Of a stretch of 64,000 nt of DNA, positions 1 to 9,442 are shown piece after piece (the stretch's first letter is position 1; every line of letters starts with the position of its first letter). The notes beneath the pieces are model-generated. The model did not search any database, was not told the DNA's origin, and worked only from the letters and a program-made list of their open reading frames with translations. A program made the position numbers and the translations under genes. The stretch covers positions 558,001 to 622,000 of the forward strand of contig NZ_BCNV01000005.1 of assembly GCF_001570725.1 (NCBI RefSeq), in the 5' to 3' direction. This DNA comes from Paenibacillus amylolyticus (GTDB lineage: Bacteria > Bacillota > Bacilli > Paenibacillales > Paenibacillaceae).

Positions 1-211
1 GCGCAAAGCCTCCCGCCGCGATAACGATCTTACAGCTTCTGAGGATATCACCCCACTGCTGACAAAGCTGGATGATCTGGCTGCACTGTTCATGGAATCG
101 CGTGATCGTCTCGAATACGAGCGGGTAGAACTGGCTAACGGAGAAGACATCTATCAGTTCTACAGAACGATGTCGTCCAAGCTGAACGACATTCGCAGAA
201 GGCTGAAGTAA
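1..211 (+). CDS. C-terminal fragment of an unidentified protein (partial at left edge)
   Basis: The reading frame enters from the left edge (first full codon at base 2) and stops at TAA 209-211, leaving 69 visible residues. The tail is strongly charged and looks helical, ending DIRRRLK. No family can be assigned from it. One base separates its stop from the next ATG, so it is almost certainly an upstream member of the operon that runs to 9337. In related Bacillales operons with the same downstream genes I recall a tubulin/FtsZ-like protein in this place; that identity is a guess here, because the nucleotide-binding part lies outside the window. Confidence 0.6.
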   Translation, partial: RKASRRDNDLTASEDITPLLTKLDDLAALFMESRDRLEYERVELANGEDIYQFYRTMSSKLNDIRRRLK

Positions 212-212
212 G

Positions 213-2660
213 ATGGTGACCGGGATGGAGTTCAATTCGAACAATACCCTGAAGCGCGATCTGGAGAAGTATGCAGCACAGTATGCAATCGAGCAGGAAC
301 GTCAAGGCAGCCTGGGTGATGGACGCAGCAGTATCCATTACCCGGCTTTGTTCCTTTTCGTGGGTGATCTGGTTGCACCTGCCGTGTCTGCCGTGCAGGA
401 GATCAATCGGCTGAAGTGGGATAACGGAGACGGTGTGGTTTACGTTCAGATCGGGACAGAAGATCAGGAAGCGCGTCCGGTTGAAACGAGGAATGGTGGC
501 TTGTCCGATGATGGGCAGGTGACTCGTCACCGCTTGCCTTTGTCCACTGGGCAGACGGAGCGACCGTCCAAAACACGGCGCAAGGATGTCCACCGCAGTT
601 TCCATGATTCCGATCAGGCGCTCTTTGACCTGAATCGTACGCTTCGGCGGGTTAGTAACCGAATTGCCGAATATGGACGGCTGTACTCGTCATTTGATCG
701 GATTTACGTTACGGTGGTAACCAGAGCGGATGATCCGCTGAATGTATTGTTGCCAGAGCTCACCAAGCTGACGGAGACCATTTTGTCCCAAGCCTTCAAG
801 TCCGTGCAGACGGATCTGCATGTGTTGGTCAGCGAGATGGAGCAGGTGGACTCCTTCGGATATGCCAGCGCAGCAGGCCTCGCTTTTCTGCGGGAACTGG
901 ATTATATGCAGTCGCTGGACTACACGTTCAGCGGTAAACTGCTGGTGACGGAGGATGGGATCTCCATTCCGGTTACACATCCCACTTCCCCGTTGTTTGA
1001 TCTGGTATATCTCTTGTCCGACAAAAATGAGCGTGGAACCGGCGTTCCCGGTGGCTGGATCGAAAATGCCGAGATCATCTGCCGCATCTGCCTGCTGAAG
1101 AACAGGAAGCAGGATGTAGATCACTCGGGTAGCGTTTCAAGTACGGGAGCGAACACGTACAACAATACATCTTTTAAAAACAACATTCGTACCACCTCTG
1201 ATCAGCATGGTTATGCAAGCGCGGGTTTTGCCGAGATCAGGCGGCCAAACAAGCCGATTGCACTGGCGGTGTTATATCACATGTATCGGTATCTGCTCGC
1301 ACGCATGCGGCAGGAGCCGGACTGGAGCATTAAGGACAAGCTCGCTTTCTTTGGACTGGACGCGGCCTCGGTGGAACGCAAAGTTGAAGGCCTGCTGCCC
1401 GATGAAGATCTGGTTAGTGGCATGAGTGGCATCATGACGCATAACGTCAGTTTTTCCGATCTGAAGCCGCTCTCACTTCGTGAAGCGGAGAGAGCATTGT
1501 TCGGACAAGGAGCTGAAGCGTACTTCCGCGATAACGTCGTTCGTCTTGTGGAGGAGCGTGTGCGCGAGCGCAGCTCTGGCGGCTCTCTGCGCCGTCAGGC
1601 CGAACAATCCCGCGCGGAGCATCCAGAGGTTGGTTACTTCCAGTGGGCGGCCTGGAGTGACGGTGAACCCGGCAGTGTACGTGAAGCGCTGCTCGCATTG
1701 ATTCGGGATAAATCGATGCAGCTTGAATCGGCACGTGCTCTGCTGGAGCAACGTCAGCAAGAGCGAGTGGAAGATCAGTCGTTCAAACGAGCGTTGTTCC
1801 GTGATAAACAGAATGTGCGCAATCTGATTGACTGCATGCTGGAGCGAGTGTATGTACCAAAGGTAGAATTACTGCGACTGGAAAATGAGTTACATCTGCT
1901 GCGTATCTACGATACGGAGATGGAAGAGCTTCACCGTTTCAGTCGCCACGTGACAGCAGCACTTGAATCGCTGGAACGCACACTGCGAGAAACGGCTGTC
2001 CAAAGTATCGCTGCTGCGGATGAATACATCGGCCAGAACGTGATGGAGTACTACGGCAAAGTGACAGAAGAGCTAATCATCGACCTGGAAGCCAAACGCG
2101 GACGGGATGTATGGTTTGAGGACCGTTACATGGGAGACATGAACCGGCTCGCCACAGAAGGCGATGATCGTCTGCTGAAACGGCTGATGGAGGTATGTCA
2201 CTCGTTGCTGCTTACGGCCGAGCCGTTGCGATTGCCATTTGAAGAAGAGCTGTTGCAGCGGGCCAATGTAACGATTGCCTACGGAGACAAAGACGTATTG
2301 ACCCGGGATGATCTGTTCCGCAGGTTGTACCACACGCTGGAGGATCAGGCGGTTGTTCGGGTACGGGTATTTGATTATACACAGGAACATCGGTATGAAG
2401 AGAAGTATTTCTTTGGTGACCATCATAGTGCTTTCATGGACTACGCGGCACATGCCGAAGAAACGTCACGCATCTACAAGCTGGGTGTGGTGTACGAAGA
2501 ACGTAGCAGTGGCGTGGAGAAGCTGAATCTGATGGGAGGTTTCCATTTGGAGGATCTCATGGTGTATCGGAACGGTAAGGTATATTACGACTCGTACACG
2601 GAAAATGGCTATGAACTTCACCCCGCAGGTCTTGTGGAGAAGTTGTCACCCATCCGTTAA
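213..2660 (+). CDS. Large helical protein of the GTPase/VWA operon, function unknown
   Basis: An 815-residue cytoplasmic-looking protein with no signal peptide or membrane span. Residues 41-80 form a hydrophobic strand-helix-strand unit (FLFVGDLVAPAVSAV, then VVYVQIG) that resembles the start of a nucleotide-binding fold, but I see neither a P-loop nor a tubulin GGTG signature. Residues about 490-620 are long charged helices with leucine spacing suited to a coiled coil. The last 100 residues are richer in beta strands. The ATG lies one base after the preceding stop, with AGAAGG ten bases upstream; ATG 225 is a weaker alternative. Relatives in Bacillales have, from memory, been auto-annotated as a TFIID-like factor, which I regard as a misnomer. 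Position between an upstream operon partner and the VWA gene suggests a structural or adaptor part of the same system. Confidence 0.8.
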   Translation: MVTGMEFNSNNTLKRDLEKYAAQYAIEQERQGSLGDGRSSIHYPALFLFVGDLVAPAVSAVQEINRLKWDNGDGVVYVQIGTEDQEARPVETRNGGLSDDGQVTRHRLPLSTGQTERPSKTRRKDVHRSFHDSDQALFDLNRTLRRVSNRIAEYGRLYSSFDRIYVTVVTRADDPLNVLLPELTKLTETILSQAFKSVQTDLHVLVSEMEQVDSFGYASAAGLAFLRELDYMQSLDYTFSGKLLVTEDGISIPVTHPTSPLFDLVYLLSDKNERGTGVPGGWIENAEIICRICLLKNRKQDVDHSGSVSSTGANTYNNTSFKNNIRTTSDQHGYASAGFAEIRRPNKPIALAVLYHMYRYLLARMRQEPDWSIKDKLAFFGLDAASVERKVEGLLPDEDLVSGMSGIMTHNVSFSDLKPLSLREAERALFGQGAEAYFRDNVVRLVEERVRERSSGGSLRRQAEQSRAEHPEVGYFQWAAWSDGEPGSVREALLALIRDKSMQLESARALLEQRQQERVEDQSFKRALFRDKQNVRNLIDCMLERVYVPKVELLRLENELHLLRIYDTEMEELHRFSRHVTAALESLERTLRETAVQSIAAADEYIGQNVMEYYGKVTEELIIDLEAKRGRDVWFEDRYMGDMNRLATEGDDRLLKRLMEVCHSLLLTAEPLRLPFEEELLQRANVTIAYGDKDVLTRDDLFRRLYHTLEDQAVVRVRVFDYTQEHRYEEKYFFGDHHSAFMDYAAHAEETSRIYKLGVVYEERSSGVEKLNLMGGFHLEDLMVYRNGKVYYDSYTENGYELHPAGLVEKLSPIR

Positions 2661-2687
2661 GACGTCTGGATGGAAGGGAGGTACAGA

Positions 2688-2849
2688 TTGGCTACTGATG
2701 CGAAGTTGCACCGAGCAAACCCGATGTTTGTCTGTGACTCCGTGATTAGACGCGGATCTGTTTTCCATCCAGGACACCGAATAATTACCCAGAACCAATC
2801 TTGTATTAACTCAGCCTGCTTAGGGCTGGTATGGAAAGGATGCATGTAG
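2688..2849 (+). CDS. Possible small protein (53 aa) in the gap before the VWA gene
   Basis: The 170-base gap after the preceding gene is open in one frame from TTG 2688 to TAG 2847-2849. A very strong ribosome site, GGAAGGGAGG (2672-2681), sits six bases before the TTG. The product has three cysteines and several basic residues but no motif I recognise. It overlaps the first codons of the VWA gene, so it may be a leader for translational coupling rather than a functional protein. The amino-acid composition is not clearly protein-like; low confidence. Confidence 0.25.
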   Translation: MATDAKLHRANPMFVCDSVIRRGSVFHPGHRIITQNQSCINSACLGLVWKGCM

Positions 2850-4135
2850 ACATGCAGCGAAAAATTAATCTTCTCCTGGTCCTGTTCAGCCTGATTGGCG
2901 GGGCAGTGGGCTTTGCGGCAGGAGAAATCATGCTGCGTCAATGGCTTGGGGAGATGCCACGTCTGTTGCTGATGGGATTATACTTTGGGATACTTGCGCT
3001 GAGCGTTGGATTGTTCTGTTTGATCGCAGAGATGATCTCACCTAAATTGAATGGCGCTTCATGGAAGCTCCGCTATCTGGGACTGTCGTGGAAATTGCTT
3101 GTTCCGGCAACACTGGCTCTGTTATTTGTTGTTGGACTCGCCCTGCAATTGTTGTATCAGATCAATCCGGGCGGTGTGAAGCAAGTGAAGGACATCGTAC
3201 TCATGATCGATAACTCGGGCAGCATGAGCGAGACAGATCCGGATAACGGACGCTTTGAAGCAGCCAAGACACTGATCAGCCAAATGGAGAGTGACAAACA
3301 GGTGGCTGTCATTACGTTTGATGACCAACCGCAGTTGTTACAGCCGTTTATTGCGCTCGATAGTGAAGCGGCCAAAAATGAGGTTTATAGCAAAATCGAT
3401 GGCATTGTTACGACTTCAGGCGGCACCAATTTTGATGCCGTGCTGCGGGAAGGCATGGAACAGATTCAGGGCAAACAGGACCCGAAACGCGGTACCGTTG
3501 TCATCTTGTTATCCGATGGCTTCAGTGAAGCGGATACGGCAGATATTTTGTCCCAATATGCGAGTGAACAGATATCGATCAATACGGTCGGCCTAAGCCT
3601 GGTGGACCCATCAGGTACGGATCTGCTGCGTAATATTGCCCAGCAAACGGGTGGCATGTACTATGATGTACCGGATTCCGGTGGTCTGAATCTGGCATTC
3701 CAGCAGATTTACGATACGATTGATGAACGGACGCTGGTGACGGAGCGTACTGGCATGATGGAGCATAGCGTTTATCTGGCGATTTTCCGTGTAGCAGCCG
3801 TGTTACTGATTGGCGTGGCGCTGGGTGTATCACTCGGACTTGTGTTTGATAACCGTCATCTCGCACTCAGCTTTGGTATTGGTGGTGCGGTATCGGGTCT
3901 ACTGGCAGGGCTTCTGCTGGAATGGGGCCTCGACGGCTCGAACGTGGGTGATACATTCGTACGACTCGGTGCGATGCTCATTTTGTCTGGCGTATTGACC
4001 CTCTTCTCCTGGATTGTTCCGATTAAGGAGGACACGCCGCGGAAGAGCAGGGGTCGTCGTGAAGCTGGCGGCGGAACTTCTTCTGCCGAAGGGTTCGGTC
4101 AGAGACCAAGAGATACACGCAGCAAAGGATTCTAA
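2831..4135 (+). CDS. Six-span membrane protein with von Willebrand A domain
   Basis: A 434-residue protein. Three hydrophobic spans (about residues 12-34, 45-68, 84-106) are followed by a VWA domain with a complete metal-ion-dependent adhesion site: DNSGSMS at about residue 127, Thr of SGGTNF near 199 and Asp of LLSDG near 228. Three more spans follow (about 314-340, 348-370, 377-399), then a basic tail. By the positive-inside rule (MQRK, the Lys/Arg-rich second loop, KSRGRRE tail) the N and C termini are cytoplasmic and the VWA domain is outside. VWA domains with intact MIDAS bind protein ligands through Mg2+. Starts at ATG 2831 or ATG 2852 are both possible; GGAAAGG 2833-2839 favours the latter. 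It lies between the large helical protein and a small beta protein, in the GTPase operon. Confidence 0.85.
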   Translation: MERMHVDMQRKINLLLVLFSLIGGAVGFAAGEIMLRQWLGEMPRLLLMGLYFGILALSVGLFCLIAEMISPKLNGASWKLRYLGLSWKLLVPATLALLFVVGLALQLLYQINPGGVKQVKDIVLMIDNSGSMSETDPDNGRFEAAKTLISQMESDKQVAVITFDDQPQLLQPFIALDSEAAKNEVYSKIDGIVTTSGGTNFDAVLREGMEQIQGKQDPKRGTVVILLSDGFSEADTADILSQYASEQISINTVGLSLVDPSGTDLLRNIAQQTGGMYYDVPDSGGLNLAFQQIYDTIDERTLVTERTGMMEHSVYLAIFRVAAVLLIGVALGVSLGLVFDNRHLALSFGIGGAVSGLLAGLLLEWGLDGSNVGDTFVRLGAMLILSGVLTLFSWIVPIKEDTPRKSRGRREAGGGTSSAEGFGQRPRDTRSKGF

Positions 4136-4154
4136 CGTCGGGAGGTCAATGGAA

Positions 4155-4802
4155 ATGCGGTTTACGGATGCAGACCCTTCGACACCCTTGATTCGAAAAC
4201 TGACACTTGCGGTGGATGAAGGACGTTGTACGCTTCGCTGGCTCTGGCCGGAACGGGTAGAAGCTGTGTATGTGGAACGGCTGGAGCTGGATATGATGAG
4301 CGATGATCGTACCGGGGAAGAGCCTGCACAGGGCAAGCTGAAGCTGTACACGAGAGAGGAATATAAGGCGAGCAATGGATACACGGATCGGATCACGGGT
4401 TTTGGTGCCATCAAGTACACGGTTTATGTGTGTCAGATGCAGGAAGATGGGCCTGTGCTGATCCGTCAACGAGACGAGGACAACATGGTGATTGCAAGCG
4501 CAGGGAAGGCGGACATCCGCTTTTCTATTCGCTACAAGAGCGGTTTTTTTCAGAAACGAAAAAGTGTATTGATCACCGTCACAGCGGAAGTACCTGTTCC
4601 AAAGGAAGCACTCTGTTATGTTCGTAAACAGGGCGGAGTTCCGCTGAATAAGGAAGATGGTACGGTGTATCCTTTTGTGAGTGATTTTGCTCCCGGAAGA
4701 AATGAGATGCCGCCCGTGGAAGTCGCCAAGGATGATTATGTGCGGTTATTCTTCACGGACGGACCGAAATATGGAGCCGCCTATCGGCTTATATCAGACT
4801 AG
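4155..4802 (+). CDS. Unidentified beta-rich protein of the GTPase/VWA operon
   Basis: About 215 residues, without signal peptide or membrane span. The open frame extends upstream to 4014 inside the VWA gene, but GGAGG at 4141-4145 fixes the start at ATG 4155 (nine-base spacing) or less likely ATG 4149. The sequence alternates short polar and hydrophobic stretches typical of beta sheets, perhaps two sandwich domains of about 100 residues (the first ending near ISAGKADIRFSIRY, the second covering the rest). I do not recognise a family or catalytic residues. It starts 19 bases after the VWA stop and precedes the GTPase gene, so it is probably a soluble partner of those membrane and GTPase components. 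Confidence 0.75.
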   Translation: MRFTDADPSTPLIRKLTLAVDEGRCTLRWLWPERVEAVYVERLELDMMSDDRTGEEPAQGKLKLYTREEYKASNGYTDRITGFGAIKYTVYVCQMQEDGPVLIRQRDEDNMVIASAGKADIRFSIRYKSGFFQKRKSVLITVTAEVPVPKEALCYVRKQGGVPLNKEDGTVYPFVSDFAPGRNEMPPVEVAKDDYVRLFFTDGPKYGAAYRLISD

Positions 4803-4892
4803 ATAGTTGGACTAGCGATTGGAAGGTTACTCTGTCGTCGTAGTGCAAGTGTAAATCACCTTAGTCTAACTGATCAGGGGAGGGGAGTGGCT

Positions 4893-6152
4893 ATGAGCTT
4901 TTTTAGTCGGTTTTTGAAGAGACAACAGCCGGAGGAACGTCCGCTGTTTTACGATATTGTATGCCCTTATTGTTTCAGCAAGTTTTCACCGGAAGAGGTC
5001 GTGTTCCGAGCTGCCCATCACCGCGATGATGATGAGGACTACGCGCTCGGGGAAGATGCGAAGTTGAATCGGTATCGTGAAAGGTTCGGACTCGACACGG
5101 TATTTGATATGGAGGCCGTATTGGCTCCGCATGATGTACCAGAGGAACATCGGATTTATTCCGATAACATCGTGATGGGTCTGAACGATCGGTACGGTGT
5201 CGTTACACGCCGCCGGTTGTGTCCGCAATGTCATAACGAGCTGCCTGTTACGGCAGGTAAAGCACCGAGCAACATCATTTCCATTATTGGTGCGTCCCAG
5301 GTGGGTAAATCCGTCTACATGACTTCATTAATTCATACATTGCAGCATTATACGGCCGATCATTTTGACGCGGCTTGCATGCCACTGAATGCGGAGATCA
5401 GCCGCCGGTTCCGTGCGGATTATGAAGAACCGTTGTTCGAACGGGGCGATCTGCTGGATTCCACACAGAAGGAGAAGTTGCAAGAGCCGTTTATCTTCCA
5501 GTTTGTGTTTAAGGACGAAGATAAAGCGCCGCTGACTCTAGTCTTCTTTGACGTTGCGGGTGAAGGTATGGTGGAGCAGGATTATCTCGGACTTCACGGG
5601 CAGCACATCAAGAACTCGGCAGGTATCCTGTTCATGGTGGACCCGCTTCAGATTCGTTCGATTCGGGACAAAATCCGCATTAACCTCGGCAACGAGCCGG
5701 GAGAGTGGACACCACGATACGATGAGCCGCGTGATGTGGTGCTGACGATGTTCGGAGATTTTATCGCGTACCAGGACAAAGCCAAGACCAATATTCCAAC
5801 AGCTGTTGTGCTCACGAAAAGCGACATGCTGCATTCCCTCAAGGATGAAGAGGGCGATTATATCAAATCGAACAGTAACGTGTTCCGCAACATGGTGCAC
5901 CGCGATTGGTTCGACTTAACCGAGTTCGAGAATATCGACGGGGAGATTCGACGTTTTATCGAGAAGGTGGACCGTCCGTTCAAGGGCACGATGGATGTGT
6001 ACTTCAAGGATACAGCCTATTTCGCAGTCTCTGCGCTGGGCAGCAATCCGGTGGATATGAAATTGCAGGGTGTCGTTAGCCCGATTCGCGTGGATGAACC
6101 CTTCCTATGGCTGTTGTACAAGCTGAAGTACATTGAGGGGAGAGTGGGATGA
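4893..6152 (+). CDS. TRAFAC-type GTPase with N-terminal zinc ribbon (double-GTPase-like)
   Basis: A 419-residue cytoplasmic protein. A CPYC pair near residue 24 and a CPQC pair near residue 110 form a zinc ribbon. A G domain follows: Walker A GASQVGKS about 132-139, switch/G3 DVAGEG about 221, and the guanine-specificity loop TKSD about 306-309, where the family usually has NKxD or TKxD. This arrangement matches the zinc-ribbon-plus-GTPase proteins that comparative genomics places in predicted GTPase-centred conflict or membrane systems with VWA and GAP1 partners. Start: AGGGGAGGGG at 4876-4885 points to ATG 4893 (seven bases) rather than GTG 4887. Its stop overlaps the next start (ATGA), showing tight coupling with the GAP1-like gene, its likely regulator or effector. 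Confidence 0.85.
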   Translation: MSFFSRFLKRQQPEERPLFYDIVCPYCFSKFSPEEVVFRAAHHRDDDEDYALGEDAKLNRYRERFGLDTVFDMEAVLAPHDVPEEHRIYSDNIVMGLNDRYGVVTRRRLCPQCHNELPVTAGKAPSNIISIIGASQVGKSVYMTSLIHTLQHYTADHFDAACMPLNAEISRRFRADYEEPLFERGDLLDSTQKEKLQEPFIFQFVFKDEDKAPLTLVFFDVAGEGMVEQDYLGLHGQHIKNSAGILFMVDPLQIRSIRDKIRINLGNEPGEWTPRYDEPRDVVLTMFGDFIAYQDKAKTNIPTAVVLTKSDMLHSLKDEEGDYIKSNSNVFRNMVHRDWFDLTEFENIDGEIRRFIEKVDRPFKGTMDVYFKDTAYFAVSALGSNPVDMKLQGVVSPIRVDEPFLWLLYKLKYIEGRVG

Positions 6153-9100
6153 TGCGTTCTTCCGTAACCCCGCCCATTGAACAACAGTTGTATACCCGAG
6201 AGCGGCGCGGGGTGTTTCGCACAACAGAGGGGTTCGATACGGTTGCGGCATCGCCGGGACTGGACCCTTCTTTTATCAAAAAAGTGCTTCACCCCTACTG
6301 TGTCTATGACGCTCCAGCGGAGTTGACAGGCCGTAGTGAGAAGGACGAGACGAAGTTTCCGGCTTCCATTCACCTGCTTCATCTGGAGAGTGGAGAGACG
6401 ATCCTTGGGCAAAATGTGTACCAGTCGGCGGATTTTACCGGGCTACGCAGCGCCTTTTTCGCTCATAATTACGTCTTGTCTCCCGAACGCTCGGAAGAGC
6501 AGATGAAGCAAGGCGGCTGGCTGGATGCCGTGTTCGCCACGTCCTATGACATCGAACAAGGTACAGTCCTGCCGGCGCTTGCTGAATTGCCCGTTTCACC
6601 GGGAAGTGGTCCTGATTCATCACCAACCCAAGTGCTAAGCACCTTGAAAATGAACGAAGTGCTGTTCAAGCGTTTGCTCTACGCCGTAATGCAATCTGTG
6701 GCGACACGCAGAAAAGTATACATTGCGTTGGACCTTCCCGCAGAGGAAGTCACCGCAGGGGCCAAAGGATTGCTACGTTTGCTGTACACGGCTTTACCAT
6801 ACGCATTCCGGCGGCAGCTGGGATTCATGACGTTTGCCAAGGAGCCGCAGGCCAAGAAAGGCATTCACGTTCAGTTTGTAGAGCGGGGGACGTTGCGTCC
6901 GAAAGATCGGAATACGGAGAAGGATTTCACCTTTGATCTGGTATCCGGCAGAGTGACGCATGCGGATGCATCTGTGGCGAAGTTACCTTATGCGGAATTC
7001 GCTTGGGCCTTATTGCAGGAACCTGCGGCGGCGGATGCGTTCTATACGTTTGCCGATGAAATGCTATCCGGGATGGAGCCTGGAAGGGAACTTTCCATTG
7101 AAGCATATGGCGAACTTGCGGTGTTCTATGGTCTTGAACAAGGCATGGAAGACCTGTATCTGGATAACAAAAGCCAGGTCCTGAGTGGCTTGTTGACCTA
7201 TCTGAAGCAGGAAGGTGGATCGCGACAGCGTTCACGTCTGAACGAATTGTTCCTGACCTTACTCAGCCGAGAACTGGACAGTGTGAAACGCGAGAACGTA
7301 CCCGAAGAAGACGTCGCTGCTCGTATTGGAGAATACTTCAGTGTTGCCGCGCCGGTGGTGCAATCCTGGATTGTTGACTATTTCATCTACGGTGTAAATA
7401 ATGCCCGTGCTCAGAAGCGGATGCGTGCTGTACAGGAATTGTATGCTGTGCTGGATCGAGATCCGCAGCTAAATCGAGCTTTCTTTGATAAAGTATTGGC
7501 CAATGAATCGCTCACCAAGCTGTTGTTCGAGCCTTATCTGGACAATCAATTGAAACGCACCGAATCGGCAGCTGGCGTCGTGGAAGTGATCCGAAGATGG
7601 GTTACGTCCCATCCATCTGCGATCCACTACAGCTTCTTGCAGGAGCGGACAGCCAATGAGCTGCGTGAACGGTTATGTTCTGCGCCTAATCCGGTACAGT
7701 CTGCGAATGAAGCTCTCCAGCGGGTTAGCATATTGGATCAGGTATCAGCTGATGATACCTATGATACAGGCATTACGGCACGAATAGGCCAATCTGAAGC
7801 TACAGTCCGCCCTAATCGAAAAGGGGGATCTCCGTCTGCCAGTCAAGATCCGGCATATCTGGAGGAGTTAACCCGCCTTGCAGACAAGCTCGCATATGTC
7901 ATTAACCTGTTTATGATTCAGGATCTGGATCTGGAACGGGTTAACCGTGAGCAGCTGTTAAGCATTGATATTTTGCAGCATGGCAATGAAGTTCGGGATT
8001 GGGCAGCACGTCAGGGCTCTGATGTATCTGCTCGAACGAACATGATGCTGGCTGCGAGAGCATGGCTTAGTGGCGAGGGGAATGAAGAAGAGGCATTGGA
8101 AGCACTTTCCCTGGCAGAACGCAATGAACTTCAACGCTGGACGCGTCGCTGGCTTGCCGGAGAGCTGCAGGCTCATCCGGGGATCGCGGCATATGAAGCT
8201 TTGCCGATGGCCTTCTATCGGGGAGGAAGCGGCAGCAATCGGTTGGATTATCCTGGCCTGATTGAATTTATCCGCACCAATGCAAGTCGTGCGGAAGGGC
8301 TGTATCCATTCTTCGAATGGTCAGGAGATCATCGAATGTTTGTCCGGGGTTCCAATGCGCATAAAGGATATGCGGATGCGATCGTGGCGTACTTCAAAGC
8401 CCATGACCGTGAAGCTTTCAAGTCGAAGTCGGCTTTCAAACCGTATTATGCGAGAGCGAGCAAGACAATGAAGCCGGTCTATGACCGTGCCAAGACAGAA
8501 TTGTCATCCCCACTGGTGCGGATGTTAACGGGTAAAAGGAAGAACCTGTTTGGTTTAATTCTCTTGATCCTGGTTCTTGGTATTGCTGGCGGTACATATG
8601 CATGGATGAATAATTCCGAGGAGCCGCCAGCGGCGTCCCCACCATCTACCGAGGAGCCTGGCATTCCGGCTGAACCTGAGGTACAGCTCGCGGAGCAGAT
8701 TGCTTATATGATTCCTGCGACTGAACAGGAGGGTACGGAATCCGCTGCTCAACTGGTGATCCGTTTCAGGAATGAAACGGGAAGCACTGAGTTTGAGCAA
8801 GGCTCGCTGCAATTGACGATGAAAGATGGCAGCACGCAGGAGTTGGATGCTACAGGTCAGTGGGAGAGCTTTAATCGGAATGAAGAGCCTGATACCCAAG
8901 AACCCTCCGATGATGGTTCAGGAAGTACTTCCGAAGGAAGCACGGGTGGTTCCTCAGCGGGAAACGCAGAGCAGACGGAGGATGGCGATCAGCAGGCAGA
9001 TTCAGCAACATCGGGTGATGCCACTTCAGATCCTACTACCGATGCAACAACGGATACAGGGACCAATGCACCATCGAATACTGCGAGTGGAGACACGGAT

Positions 9101-9337
9101 CAAGGAACCGATGCAGACCAAGCTACAGGGTCGGCATCGCCTGATACACCTGTATCCAATGAACAGGATACGGATGCGACGACTTCTTCACAGATGTCTA
9201 TTGGAGAGGTGGATCGCCTCTATCCGTATGGATTGCAGATTGTTCTTCCAGCGGATATCGATGCTGAGAGCATTGCCAGTGTGCAGAGCACTCAGGGCGG
9301 GATGACGGTAATCCAATTGATGCCGCAGCCTAATTAA
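6149..9337 (+). CDS. GAP1-like (GTPase-associated) single-span membrane protein
   Basis: A 1062-residue protein. The N-terminal 130 residues (QQLYTRERRGVFRTTEG, LDPSFIKKVLHPYCVYD) match my memory of the GTPase-associated protein 1 N-terminal domain, type 2. A long, mostly helical region follows. One membrane span lies at about 797-818, preceded by KRK, which places about 795 residues in the cytoplasm and 245 outside. The outer part has a short beta-looking domain, a Ser/Thr/Asp/Gly-rich low-complexity stalk (about 910-1005) and a small C-terminal domain. ATG 6149 overlaps the GTPase stop by four bases; ATG 6152 is the alternative. It is the last gene before a strong terminator. The role is inferred from coupling: a membrane anchor or effector that reads the GTPase state. 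Confidence 0.8.
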   Translation: MMRSSVTPPIEQQLYTRERRGVFRTTEGFDTVAASPGLDPSFIKKVLHPYCVYDAPAELTGRSEKDETKFPASIHLLHLESGETILGQNVYQSADFTGLRSAFFAHNYVLSPERSEEQMKQGGWLDAVFATSYDIEQGTVLPALAELPVSPGSGPDSSPTQVLSTLKMNEVLFKRLLYAVMQSVATRRKVYIALDLPAEEVTAGAKGLLRLLYTALPYAFRRQLGFMTFAKEPQAKKGIHVQFVERGTLRPKDRNTEKDFTFDLVSGRVTHADASVAKLPYAEFAWALLQEPAAADAFYTFADEMLSGMEPGRELSIEAYGELAVFYGLEQGMEDLYLDNKSQVLSGLLTYLKQEGGSRQRSRLNELFLTLLSRELDSVKRENVPEEDVAARIGEYFSVAAPVVQSWIVDYFIYGVNNARAQKRMRAVQELYAVLDRDPQLNRAFFDKVLANESLTKLLFEPYLDNQLKRTESAAGVVEVIRRWVTSHPSAIHYSFLQERTANELRERLCSAPNPVQSANEALQRVSILDQVSADDTYDTGITARIGQSEATVRPNRKGGSPSASQDPAYLEELTRLADKLAYVINLFMIQDLDLERVNREQLLSIDILQHGNEVRDWAARQGSDVSARTNMMLAARAWLSGEGNEEEALEALSLAERNELQRWTRRWLAGELQAHPGIAAYEALPMAFYRGGSGSNRLDYPGLIEFIRTNASRAEGLYPFFEWSGDHRMFVRGSNAHKGYADAIVAYFKAHDREAFKSKSAFKPYYARASKTMKPVYDRAKTELSSPLVRMLTGKRKNLFGLILLILVLGIAGGTYAWMNNSEEPPAASPPSTEEPGIPAEPEVQLAEQIAYMIPATEQEGTESAAQLVIRFRNETGSTEFEQGSLQLTMKDGSTQELDATGQWESFNRNEEPDTQEPSDDGSGSTSEGSTGGSSAGNAEQTEDGDQQADSATSGDATSDPTTDATTDTGTNAPSNTASGDTDQGTDADQATGSASPDTPVSNEQDTDATTSSQMSIGEVDRLYPYGLQIVLPADIDAESIASVQSTQGGMTVIQLMPQPN

Positions 9338-9442
9338 GCTGTAAATCATATGATGTGAGCGTGTTGCATAGATTCATTGAGTGCCTTTTGATCCAATAAT
9401 GAAAAATGCTGAACTCATACCTTATTAAATGAGCGTATGTGA

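Noticed and set aside
213..2660. Tubulin/FtsZ identity for the large helical protein
   Set aside because: No GGTG-type nucleotide signature is present; if a tubulin-like partner exists it is more likely the truncated gene at the left edge.
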